Positions 1-5,600 of a DNA stretch of 5,600 nt are shown here, piece by piece. The stretch spans positions 1-5,600 of the forward strand of contig CAKZMN010000025.1 in the NCBI GenBank assembly GCA_937128575.1. Direction: 5' to 3'. The position numbers were made by a program, and so were the translations under genes. Positions within the stretch are counted from its first letter, which is position 1. Each line of letters opens with the position of its first letter. Source of the stretch: an uncultured Alphaproteobacteria bacterium. Lineage in GTDB: Bacteria; Pseudomonadota; Alphaproteobacteria; Micavibrionales; Micavibrionaceae. The notes beneath the pieces are model-generated. The model saw nothing but the letters and a program-made list of their open reading frames with translations. It had not been told where the DNA came from and made no database searches.

Positions 1-359
1 GGTTGTTCGTAAATCTCTTTGAGCATGAAGTGGCGGTAATTGCCTTTTTCTGCCATGGCAGGGCCGCCGGTAATTAATGTGACCGAGCGTTCTACGGCGT
101 TATCCTTACGGTCAAAAATTTTGTAGTCATCCGGCGTAATGACGGCCCAATCACCTTCTTCAAGATAAGCGATTTTCTGGGTCAACGGAGCGAGCGCCAG
201 CGCGTCCGAGCCAAGGAACATCTCACCCTCGCCATAGCCAACAACCAGCGGCGACCCCAGCCGCGCACCGATCAGCATGTCAGGGTTTTGACGGAACGCG
301 ATAGCCAACGCAAACGCGCCGCGAAGCTGCGGAAGAACTGCCTTCACTGCGTCTTGCGC
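1..359 (-). CDS. glmS: glmS fragment: glucosamine-6-phosphate synthase (glutamine--fructose-6-phosphate transaminase), cut at both ends
   Basis: The minus strand reads without interruption from about 368 down to the window edge. It encodes a segment strongly resembling GlmS, the cytoplasmic enzyme that makes glucosamine-6-phosphate from fructose-6-phosphate and glutamine for peptidoglycan and LPS synthesis. Recognisable blocks are LPQLRGAFALAI, GARLGSPLVVGYGEGE, GSDALALAP, YLEEGDWAVI and, near the edge, NYRHFMLKEIYEQP. By comparison with E. coli GlmS this is roughly residues 130-250: the last half of the N-terminal glutaminase domain and the linker into the SIS (sugar isomerase) domains. The first ~130 residues, including the catalytic N-terminal cysteine, are absent, and an in-frame stop (TAA, plus-strand 369-371) lies just beyond the break. 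The 3' part leaves the window. Family identity is secure. Whether this is a broken gene or a good gene joined wrongly in assembly cannot be told from the sequence. Asp codons here are mostly GAC (5 of 8), unlike the neighbouring tad genes. Confidence 0.9.
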
Positions 360-368
360 GTAGTTTGA
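353..368. other. Breakpoint joining glmS (minus) to cpaE (plus)
   Basis: GlmS similarity on the minus strand ends at about 354-360, and CpaE similarity on the plus strand begins at about 353-365. The two truncated genes therefore meet in a few bases with no linker, no insertion-sequence end and no tRNA. Bases 353-360 (CTTGCGCG) can be read plausibly as either protein, which would fit a short microhomology at the join. Such a join can come from an inversion or deletion in the genome or from a chimeric contig; the latter is a serious possibility. Confidence 0.7.
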
Positions 369-712
369 TTAACGAGATTAAGGATGTGCGCGGCGGTGAG
401 GATCAAGATATTGATTTGATCGTGAATATGCGCGGTTTAGATGCGGCCAATGAGGTCCCCAAGGTTGATATTGAAAAAGCGATGGAATTAGAAATTTCAT
501 CGACGATTGCGTTTTCTGGCAAGCTGTTTATGAAGCTGGAGAATGAAGGTAAGAAGCTGATTGATGTGCCGGAAGGCATGGAGATTGTGAAGACGGCATT
601 GTTGCCGATATTAAAGAAATCTATGGCTGTTGATCTGGATGGCCAAGACCAAGATACGGGTAAACCATCAGGGTTTTTCCAAACTGTTCTGCGTAAAATT
701 AAATCAAAGTAA
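365..712 (+). CDS. cpaE: CpaE/TadZ-like pilus assembly ATPase, C-terminal fragment
   Basis: About 115 residues match the end of CpaE/TadZ proteins, MinD/ParA-type ATPases that place the Tad pilus machinery at a cell pole. Visible are a beta strand of the type that precedes the family's nucleotide-base region (IDLIVNMRGL), the segment KVDIEKAMELEI, a block equivalent to the usual 'PFD..LF' region (IAFSGKLFMKLENEGKKL) and a basic C-terminal helix (VLRKIKSK). Full CpaE proteins are several hundred residues long, so the receiver-like domain and the deviant Walker A ATP site are missing. The only start-like codon is TTG at 365, with no convincing ribosome binding site. It is more likely an internal leucine, because the frame stays open upstream to 305 through sequence that is antisense to glmS. 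The gene ends 22 bases before cpaF, its usual neighbour in tad operons, which supports the call. As it stands the fragment could not bind ATP. Confidence 0.8.
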   Translation: MINEIKDVRGGEDQDIDLIVNMRGLDAANEVPKVDIEKAMELEISSTIAFSGKLFMKLENEGKKLIDVPEGMEIVKTALLPILKKSMAVDLDGQDQDTGKPSGFFQTVLRKIKSK

Positions 713-734
713 ACCAACTTTAGGCTGGTAATTT

Positions 735-2402
735 ATGTTTGGCAAAAAACAAACAAATTCAGGTTCTTCTAAGGCTAAGGCGTCCAGCGCGAAGCCGAAG
801 AAGGAGAAGGCTGCCGTTTCTAAGGATGAAGCGAAAGAGGCCGCGAGCGAGGCTGATAAGGCTGCGGACGCGGCGCCTACTGCTGCGCCGGATGCCCCAG
901 CTGCTGCGAACGCCGCGATGTTGGCGGGGCTTGATGATGCGTTGAGTGCGCCTGAAGAAGAAAAGCCAGAATCTGCGCCGCCTGCAAAGAAAGCGCCTGC
1001 GCCAAAGCCAAAGGCGGAGAAAAAAGAAAAGGCGCCGAGTGATGAAGCGCCGGATGATCCATTTGCCGCGGGCTTTGATGAAATGGAAGCCGAGGAAGAA
1101 GCGGCGGCGGAGGATGAGGATTCGGTTACAAATTTACGCCTGAAGCGTTCACGCAATCGCATCTGGCTTGATTTACGTGACGGTATTGATTTGAAGGCTT
1201 TGGCGCGCATGGACGGCAAGGCCGCCCGCGACGAGGTTCAATCCGCGGTTGAGGAAATTGCACGGTTCCGTAATCTTGATTTAACGCCCGCGGAACTTCA
1301 GAGCATTGCCAAGGAATGCGCCGATGACATGCTGGGCTTTGGTCCGCTGGAAGAGCTTTTGGTGCGTGATGACATTGCCGATATCATGATTAATGGCCCT
1401 GATGTTACTTATATTGAAGTGGCGGGTAAGATTGAAAAGGCGAGCATTAAGTTTCGCGATAACCAACATTTAACAACGATTTGTCAGCGCATTGTGGGCG
1501 CGATTGGTCGGCGGGTTGATGAAGCCAGTCCGATTTGTGATGCGCGTCTTGCCGATGGTTCGCGTGTGAATGTTATTATTCCGCCGCTGGCGGTGGACGG
1601 CGCATGTATGACCATTCGTAAATTTACGAAGGACAAATTGACGCTAGAGAAATTATTGGAATTTGGATCAATGACGCCGTCTTGCGCGAAGCTGATTATG
1701 GCGGTTGGTCGAAGCCGCGTGAATGTTTTGGTATCTGGCGGTACGGGTTCTGGTAAGACGACGATGCTGAACTGTCTTACGCGTTATATCGAGCCAGGCG
1801 AGCGCATTGTTACCTGTGAAGATGCCTGTGAATTGCAGCTGCAGCAGCCGCATGTTGTGCGCCTTGAAACGCGCCCACCCAACCTTGAAGGTGTGGGGGA
1901 GGTGACGATGCGTGATTTGGTTAAGAACTGTCTTCGTATGAGGCCGGAACGCATTATCGTTGGTGAGGTTCGCGGGCCCGAGGCCTTTGATTTATTGCAA
2001 GCCATGAATACCGGTCACGATGGTTCGATGGGTACGGTTCACGCCAACAACCCGCGTGAAGCCATTTCCCGTATGGAAAACATGATCGCGATGGGCGGTT
2101 TGAATTTACCCACCGTTGCGGTGCGTGAACAGATTGCCGGCGCGGTGCAGGTGATTATTCAGGTGCAGCGCCTGCGTGATGGTTCACGTAAAACAACGCA
2201 CGTCACCGAGATTACAGGCATGGAGGGCGAGGTCGTCACCATGCAAGATTTGTTCGTGCTGGATATTGAAGGCGAGGATGAATACGGGAAGTTGGTTACG
2301 CGCCAGCGCTCCACCGGGCTTCGTCCCAAGTTCTATGATAACGCTCGTCAATTTGGCGTTGGCCAATTGGTGATGGATGCTATGGAAGAGGCGTTCGATT
2401 AA
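735..2402 (+). CDS. cpaF: CpaF/TadA, Tad pilus assembly motor ATPase
   Basis: A 555-residue secretion ATPase of the T2SE/VirB11 class (CpaF/TadA branch), which forms a cytoplasmic hexamer driving Flp pilus assembly. Residues 1 to about 130 are low complexity (Ala, Lys, Pro, Glu) and probably disordered. The conserved part starts near 140, with the N-terminal domain marked by [10 protein letters not shown] and DIMINGPD. In the ATPase domain I see Walker [10 protein letters not shown] (335-343, Lys341), the Asp box with Glu362-Asp363 (TCEDACEL), the [11 protein letters not shown] loop, Walker [10 protein letters not shown] (406-414, Glu411) and the His box with His428 and His436 ([13 protein letters not shown]). 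All key residues are present, so it should be active. The start at 735 gives MFGKK, typical for CpaF, and sits six bases after a weak AGGCTGG site at 722-728. It follows the cpaE fragment by 22 bases, and its TAA overlaps the tadB ATG by one base (TAATG). Confidence 0.97.
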   Translation: MFGKKQTNSGSSKAKASSAKPKKEKAAVSKDEAKEAASEADKAADAAPTAAPDAPAAANAAMLAGLDDALSAPEEEKPESAPPAKKAPAPKPKAEKKEKAPSDEAPDDPFAAGFDEMEAEEEAAAEDEDSVTNLRLKRSRNRIWLDLRDGIDLKALARMDGKAARDEVQSAVEEIARFRNLDLTPAELQSIAKECADDMLGFGPLEELLVRDDIADIMINGPDVTYIEVAGKIEKASIKFRDNQHLTTICQRIVGAIGRRVDEASPICDARLADGSRVNVIIPPLAVDGACMTIRKFTKDKLTLEKLLEFGSMTPSCAKLIMAVGRSRVNVLVSGGTGSGKTTMLNCLTRYIEPGERIVTCEDACELQLQQPHVVRLETRPPNLEGVGEVTMRDLVKNCLRMRPERIIVGEVRGPEAFDLLQAMNTGHDGSMGTVHANNPREAISRMENMIAMGGLNLPTVAVREQIAGAVQVIIQVQRLRDGSRKTTHVTEITGMEGEVVTMQDLFVLDIEGEDEYGKLVTRQRSTGLRPKFYDNARQFGVGQLVMDAMEEAFD

Positions 2403-3382
2403 TGACTTTGGTACAAATTATCCTGATAGCCGTGATTTTGGTGATCATCATGGGGGCGGTTGCCCTGTTTATGATGAACCAAGAGGCCGAGCGTAAAAAG
2501 CGCGCGCTGAATATTATTCAGGGGCAAGCGGGCAGTACGTCGCAGGTGTCTGATAAAGAGGTGCAGAATAAGCGCCGCGAAGAAATTTCTAAAAAGCTTA
2601 AAGAATCCAAAGCCGAAGAAAATAAGAAGAATAAGAAAAAAGCCAGTATCTCTCTTTTGCTTGAGCAAGCGGGGATGGAGGCATCGACCAAGAAATATTG
2701 GACGATTGCGGCGATTGTGATGGTTGTTTTTGTCCTTGCGGCCAAGCTTATGGGGCATGGGCCGTTTGTTATGTTGATGGCGGCGATTATTGGCCTGTTG
2801 GGTGCACCGCGCATGTTCCTTAAGAGGAAGGCGGCCAAGCGGCAGAAGAAATTCTTGGAGGAATTCCCGGATGCGCTGGAGGCGACGGTGCGTTTGTTGA
2901 AGGCCGGTATGCCGGTGTCAGAGGCGGTTTTGATGATTAGCCGTGAATTTACCGGCCCGGTCGGCGAAGAAATGTCGATGATTTACGAGAAGCAAAAAAT
3001 TGGTGTCGCCCTGCATGAGGCCGCGAATGAGGCGACCAAGCGCATGCCGCTAGCGGAGATGAAAATGTTTGCGACCGGCCTTGCCATTCAGGCGCAGACG
3101 GGTTCTAGCCTGTCTGAAGTTTTGATGAATTTGGCGGGCGTTATTCGCGGGCGTTTCCGTTTGAAGCGAAAGATTAAAGCGCTGTCGTCAGAGGCGATTG
3201 CCTCGGCCAGTATTATTGGCGCATTGCCGAATTTTGTGGCGCTTGGTTTGTATTTTGCCAACCGCGAATATTTGATGATTTTGTTTACCGATCCGTTTGG
3301 CAAGGTTTTGCTGGCGGGGGCGGTGATTTGGATGATGATCGGGATTTTAATTATGCGCGCCATGATTAATTTCAAGATTTAA
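2402..3382 (+). CDS. tadB: TadB, inner-membrane platform protein of the Tad pilus
   Basis: A 326-residue polytopic membrane protein with a T2SF (GspF-type) domain; TadB pairs with TadC to form the inner-membrane base on which CpaF acts. Hydrophobic segments lie at about 4-24, 100-117, 121-139, 265-287 and 302-322. The cytoplasmic T2SF region runs from FPDALE (155-160) through GMPVSEAV and QTGSSLSEVLMNLAGVIRGR (232-251), the signature stretch of the family. Residues 27-80 form a strongly charged Lys/Glu-rich linker, likely cytoplasmic and helical. The ATG overlaps the cpaF stop codon by one base, so translation is probably coupled. A GGAAGAG sequence at 2384-2390, inside cpaF, can serve as the ribosome binding site. 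Order cpaF-tadB-tadC is the standard one. Length is normal for the family. Confidence 0.95.
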   Translation: MTLVQIILIAVILVIIMGAVALFMMNQEAERKKRALNIIQGQAGSTSQVSDKEVQNKRREEISKKLKESKAEENKKNKKKASISLLLEQAGMEASTKKYWTIAAIVMVVFVLAAKLMGHGPFVMLMAAIIGLLGAPRMFLKRKAAKRQKKFLEEFPDALEATVRLLKAGMPVSEAVLMISREFTGPVGEEMSMIYEKQKIGVALHEAANEATKRMPLAEMKMFATGLAIQAQTGSSLSEVLMNLAGVIRGRFRLKRKIKALSSEAIASASIIGALPNFVALGLYFANREYLMILFTDPFGKVLLAGAVIWMMIGILIMRAMINFKI

Positions 3383-3392
3383 GTTTGTGTTT

Positions 3393-3403
3393 AAGGAAGA
3401 AGG
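3393..3403 (+). promoter_or_regulatory. Strong ribosome binding site of tadC
   Basis: AAGGAAGAAGG in the 27-base gap between tadB and tadC, six bases before the ATG at 3410. It is the best Shine-Dalgarno match among the genes here and fixes the tadC start. Unlike tadB, tadC can therefore start independently of the gene before it. Confidence 0.75.
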
Positions 3404-3409
3404 TTAGAG

Positions 3410-4366
3410 ATGCTGAACATCGATAATGAAATTCTGATCACGATTATTAGCGCGCTTGTCGCGGCAGTGTCGTTTGCGGCGTTTGCTCTGCCGTTTTTGA
3501 ATAAGACGGAGAAGAAGGAGCGGTTTCGCAATGTGATTGAAAAGCGCCGCGAAGCGCTTTATGAAGAATCGCGCAAAACCAAGATTATTAAGAAAGACGA
3601 AATGTCGGGCGCTGACTCTATGGCGGGCTTTTATAAGGTGCAAAAGCTTGGCGGGGATATGGCGGAGAAGATCAGAGATAAAATGCTGCAGGCGGGCATT
3701 CGTAGCTCCACCGCGCCGCTGAAATTTATGATTTCTCAACTTGTGACTCCGATATTCTTTTGCCTGATTACGATGATGTTTATCTCTGGCGTTGAGAAGG
3801 AGATATCGAGCTCCGTTGTGATGCTGATGCTTTTTATTGCGGTGTTTGTGGGCTATAAAATGCCGGATATTTTGATTAAGAATAAAATTATTAAGCGCCA
3901 AGAAGAGAGCAATCTCGCCTTTCCAGACTCGCTTGATATGATGCTTATTTGTGTGCAGGGCGGTATTGGTTTGGAGCAGGCGGTTGACCGTGTGGCTCAT
4001 GAAATTGCTGAGCATTCAGAGACGCTGGCGGAGGAGCTAGGCATTCTAAGCGCGGAGATGGCGATGCTTGGTGATCGTCGTCAGGCGCTTCAGGATTTTG
4101 CGCGGCGCGTGGGTAGTGGAGCGGCGAAAAGCTTTGCTACAGCGCTTGTGCAAGCGGAGCAATATGGTACGTCAGTGACTCAGGCGATGCGAGTTATGTC
4201 GGATGAAATTCGTGATATGCGCAGGGCGAAGGCGGAGCAAAAGGCCGCGTCCCTGCCGCCGAAATTGACGGTGCCGATGATCCTGTTTTTCCTGCCTGCG
4301 CTGTTTATCGTTATTCTTGGCCCTGCGGGCATTCAGGCTAGCGCCGCCGGACTTGGTGGCGGGTAA
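3410..4366 (+). CDS. tadC: TadC, inner-membrane platform protein of the Tad pilus
   Basis: A 318-residue membrane protein of the T2SF/GspF family, partner of TadB in the inner-membrane platform. Hydrophobic segments lie at about 8-30, 107-127, 132-150 and 287-305. The T2SF domain begins at FPDSLDMMLICVQGGIGLEQ (171-190) and includes the conserved helix AEQYGTSVTQAMRVMSDEIR (249-268). The last membrane helix follows LPPKLTVPM, a typical TadC ending. Residues 31-63 are a basic, charged linker. TadC and TadB are distant paralogues; position after tadB and the FPDSLD/LPPKLTVPM pattern identify this one as TadC. The protein ends in a short Ala/Gly tail (AAGLGGG). It is the last gene of the plus-strand run and is followed after 43 bases by the terminator hairpin. 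Confidence 0.95.
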   Translation: MLNIDNEILITIISALVAAVSFAAFALPFLNKTEKKERFRNVIEKRREALYEESRKTKIIKKDEMSGADSMAGFYKVQKLGGDMAEKIRDKMLQAGIRSSTAPLKFMISQLVTPIFFCLITMMFISGVEKEISSSVVMLMLFIAVFVGYKMPDILIKNKIIKRQEESNLAFPDSLDMMLICVQGGIGLEQAVDRVAHEIAEHSETLAEELGILSAEMAMLGDRRQALQDFARRVGSGAAKSFATALVQAEQYGTSVTQAMRVMSDEIRDMRRAKAEQKAASLPPKLTVPMILFFLPALFIVILGPAGIQASAAGLGGG

Positions 4367-4409
4367 GTTATAAAAAATTGTGAGGTAGCTTAGGAAAGCT
4401 TGAGAGATT

Positions 4410-4446
4410 AAAAAAACCGCCACTCAGATTTGAGGGCGGTTTTTTT
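4410..4446. terminator. Bidirectional rho-independent terminator between tadC and tadD
   Basis: Seven A, then CCGCC (4410-4421), pair perfectly with GGCGG followed by seven T (4435-4446). After one unpaired A (4422) the hairpin continues with CTCA/TGAG around a GATT loop (4427-4430). With A on one side and T on the other it works on both strands, ending the tadC transcript from the left and the tadD transcript from the right. It sits centrally in the ~100-base gap between the two convergent stop codons. Confidence 0.92.
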
Positions 4447-4467
4447 AATGTTTGTGATTTGTGCGCT

Positions 4468-5322
4468 TTAGTTGTTTGGCGGCACGACGACTTTTACGTC
4501 TGTTATTTTTTCTTTAGCGACTTCTTTTTCGACGAGCTCAACGGGTGCGCTTTCGGGCGCTGCGGCTTGTAGCTTTGGATCCATAATCGGTGCCATCGGC
4601 TTGGCGCGCGGTCTTGGTGCGCGGCCGACCTTTGTTTCCTGTAGCGCGGTTACAATTCTTATGTTGCGCTCAATCTCTACCTTGTTGGGGGAGACGGCCT
4701 GCGCCTTTTTCAATATCTCGATGGCTTCGTCTAGATATTCTTGTGAAGTCAGGTTAAGCGCCAGATTGTTCATGATGCTGGTTGGGTCGCCGTGCCAGTT
4801 ATCTAAACCCTTGCGGAAGGCGCGCTCGGCCTGTTTGTGGCTGCCTTGTGCGTCAAGGGCGATGCCAAGATAGTGATAGGCTCTGCCGTCTTGTTCGTTC
4901 AGCAATACAGCCTTTTGCGCGTATTTTTCGGCGGATTCATAATTGCCTAGCGCGAGTTGCACGGCGGCATATTCGGTTTTTGTAATAGCGGGTGCATTTG
5001 GATCATCGGCAAATGGGGCAAGTACGACCGCGGCGCGGTTTATGTAGTCACCCTCGCGCAGTGCGCCGGCATAATTGGCGGCGGCGATGGGGTCGTCGCT
5101 GTTGCGTTTATATATTTTTTCTAGATATGAAACAGACTGCCTGCGCTCTCCTGTTGCGGCGGCGGAATGTGCGGCGCGCTTTAGGGCGGTGTCGATTTTT
5201 GAGGATGTGTCATCACCGTAGGTGCCTTGGCTAGCGCCAGGCGTTCCTGTCGTTTGACACGCGGCCAATATGGCGCATGCGCTTACTGTGAATAATCCTT
5301 TGAAAAAAACATTTTTTGTCAT
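4468..5322 (-). CDS. tadD: TadD-like TPR lipoprotein of the Tad pilus locus
   Basis: A 284-residue exported lipoprotein. The N-terminus has Lys3 and Lys8, a hydrophobic core and a lipobox LAAC with the lipidated cysteine at 22. Gln at +2 predicts outer-membrane sorting. Four TPR-like units follow at about 78-111, 112-145, 146-179 and 180-213, with a more degenerate one at 44-77; the clearest is AYHYLGIALDAQGSHKQAERAF. The tail from about 232 is rich in Pro, Ala and Lys and probably disordered. TadD proteins are TPR lipoproteins needed for assembly or stability of the outer-membrane secretin in studied tad systems. The match here rests on architecture, length and position next to tadABC rather than on a unique motif, so a different TPR lipoprotein is possible. 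The ATG at 5322 is needed to give the complete signal peptide; the upstream GAGCGAG is only a weak ribosome binding site. It runs convergently to tadC and lies 26 bases after the next minus-strand gene, probably in one transcript with it. Confidence 0.82.
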   Translation of the reverse strand: MTKNVFFKGLFTVSACAILAACQTTGTPGASQGTYGDDTSSKIDTALKRAAHSAAATGERRQSVSYLEKIYKRNSDDPIAAANYAGALREGDYINRAAVVLAPFADDPNAPAITKTEYAAVQLALGNYESAEKYAQKAVLLNEQDGRAYHYLGIALDAQGSHKQAERAFRKGLDNWHGDPTSIMNNLALNLTSQEYLDEAIEILKKAQAVSPNKVEIERNIRIVTALQETKVGRAPRPRAKPMAPIMDPKLQAAAPESAPVELVEKEVAKEKITDVKVVVPPNN

Positions 5323-5348
5323 GATTGCTCGCTCATTTTCATTGTTTT

Positions 5349-5600
5349 TTATTGTGGTGTTTCGTTTTCCGCGTCGTTTGGTTGATCTAAATTATTCGGT
5401 TGATCCACCTGTTCCTCAGCCTGTTCTGATTTCTCAGTGGAAGCCGGAGCAATAGCGTGACACATATCTGGGCAATAATAAACCTGCGTTTGCTGGCAAT
5501 TTTCATCTTTAGAGCCGCTGCATGATTTTCTGATGCGGATATATTTTTCTTTTGGGCTGCCGATGATGACGTGGCGCTGCATTATAATGTCGCCATTTAC
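5349..5600 (-). CDS. Unknown small cysteine-containing protein, 3' part
   Basis: A minus-strand frame is open from the window edge to the TAA at 5349-5351. An ATG at 5580-5582 would give 77 residues, but the frame continues upstream (VNGDII before the Met) and no ribosome binding site precedes that ATG, so the gene probably starts outside the window. I do not recognise the family. The visible part has a basic, strand-like stretch (RHVIIGSPKEKYIRIRK), then four cysteines within 21 residues (Cys 21, 29, 37 and 41 counted from the ATG, the last two as CPDMC), then an acidic Gln/Asn/Glu-rich tail containing a short repeat (DQPNNLDQPND). No hydrophobic segment is seen. The cysteines could form disulfides in the periplasm or bind a metal; the sequence does not decide. 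It ends 26 bases before tadD on the same strand, so co-transcription and a link to the pilus are reasonable inferences only. Confidence 0.5.
   Translation of the reverse strand, partial: VNGDIIMQRHVIIGSPKEKYIRIRKSCSGSKDENCQQTQVYYCPDMCHAIAPASTEKSEQAEEQVDQPNNLDQPNDAENETPQ

Noticed and set aside
340..380. Mobile-element insertion as the cause of the glmS/cpaE join
   Set aside because: I found no transposase piece, terminal inverted repeat, target-site duplication or tRNA end at the join; coding sequence runs directly into coding sequence.
704..1219. Minus-strand open frame of 171 residues opposite the start of cpaF
   Set aside because: Its Ser/Ala/Phe-rich translation is the antisense image of the Ala/Lys/Glu-rich CpaF tail (GCG, GCT and GAA codons seldom give stops in reverse). 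It has no ribosome binding site or recognisable domain, and cpaF is certain on the other strand.
3404..4015. Minus-strand open frame of 203 residues opposite tadC
   Set aside because: It lies wholly antisense to a secure tadC, its composition (His, Arg, Asn rich) is typical of a reverse frame, and nothing suggests a start signal.
4472..4873. Plus-strand open frame of 133 residues opposite tadD
   Set aside because: It is antisense to the tadD coding region, whose lipobox and TPR pattern make the minus-strand reading the right one; no domain or start signal supports the plus frame.
5319..5342. Seven-codon minus-strand frame (MKMSEQS) whose TGA overlaps the tadD ATG as ATGA
   Set aside because: The overlap resembles translational coupling or a leader peptide, but a frame this short arises easily by chance, it has no clear ribosome binding site, and no attenuator structure follows.
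1..5600. CRISPR array, tRNA, rRNA, toxin-antitoxin pair or defence genes
   Set aside because: No regularly spaced repeats, tRNA-like cloverleaf or rRNA sequence is visible, and every sizeable open region is accounted for by glmS, the tad genes or the one small unknown gene.

Overview
The window carries part of a tad (tight adherence, Flp-type pilus) assembly locus from an alphaproteobacterium. Protein sequence (a CpaE/CpaF/TadB/TadC set and an alphaproteobacterial-looking GlmS segment) points to that class. The moderate GC and the many GAT, ATT and TTG codons in the tad genes argue against the GC-rich Caulobacter or Rhizobium type. Genus cannot be fixed from this sequence.

Layout, left to right. 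Positions 1 to about 360 read on the minus strand as an internal piece of glmS (glucosamine-6-phosphate synthase), which runs off the left edge and has no start codon inside the window. At about 353-368 that homology stops abruptly, and the plus strand continues as the C-terminal third of a CpaE/TadZ-like ATPase (to 712). Both genes are therefore cut at the same point. This is either a real rearrangement or a chimeric assembly join. From there a compact plus-strand run follows: cpaF/tadA (735-2402, motor ATPase), tadB (2402-3382, overlapping cpaF by one base) and tadC (3410-4366, after a strong ribosome binding site). A symmetrical hairpin flanked by A and T tracts (4410-4446) ends this run and can also end the opposing one. 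On the minus strand lie tadD (4468-5322, TPR lipoprotein) and, just upstream of it, the 3' part of a small cysteine-containing gene of unknown function (5349 to beyond 5600).

How the genes fit together: CpaF is the cytoplasmic hexameric ATPase that powers pilus assembly. TadB and TadC form the inner-membrane platform it acts on. CpaE/TadZ positions the machine at a cell pole. TadD is an outer-membrane lipoprotein with TPR repeats that in studied tad systems supports the secretin side. The prepilin (flp), prepilin peptidase, secretin and pseudopilin genes (tadE/F/G) are not in this window.

I see no wholly new system here. The points most worth a second look are the glmS/cpaE junction, the unknown cysteine-containing gene beside tadD, the convergent placement of tadD, and the long low-complexity N-terminal extension of CpaF.
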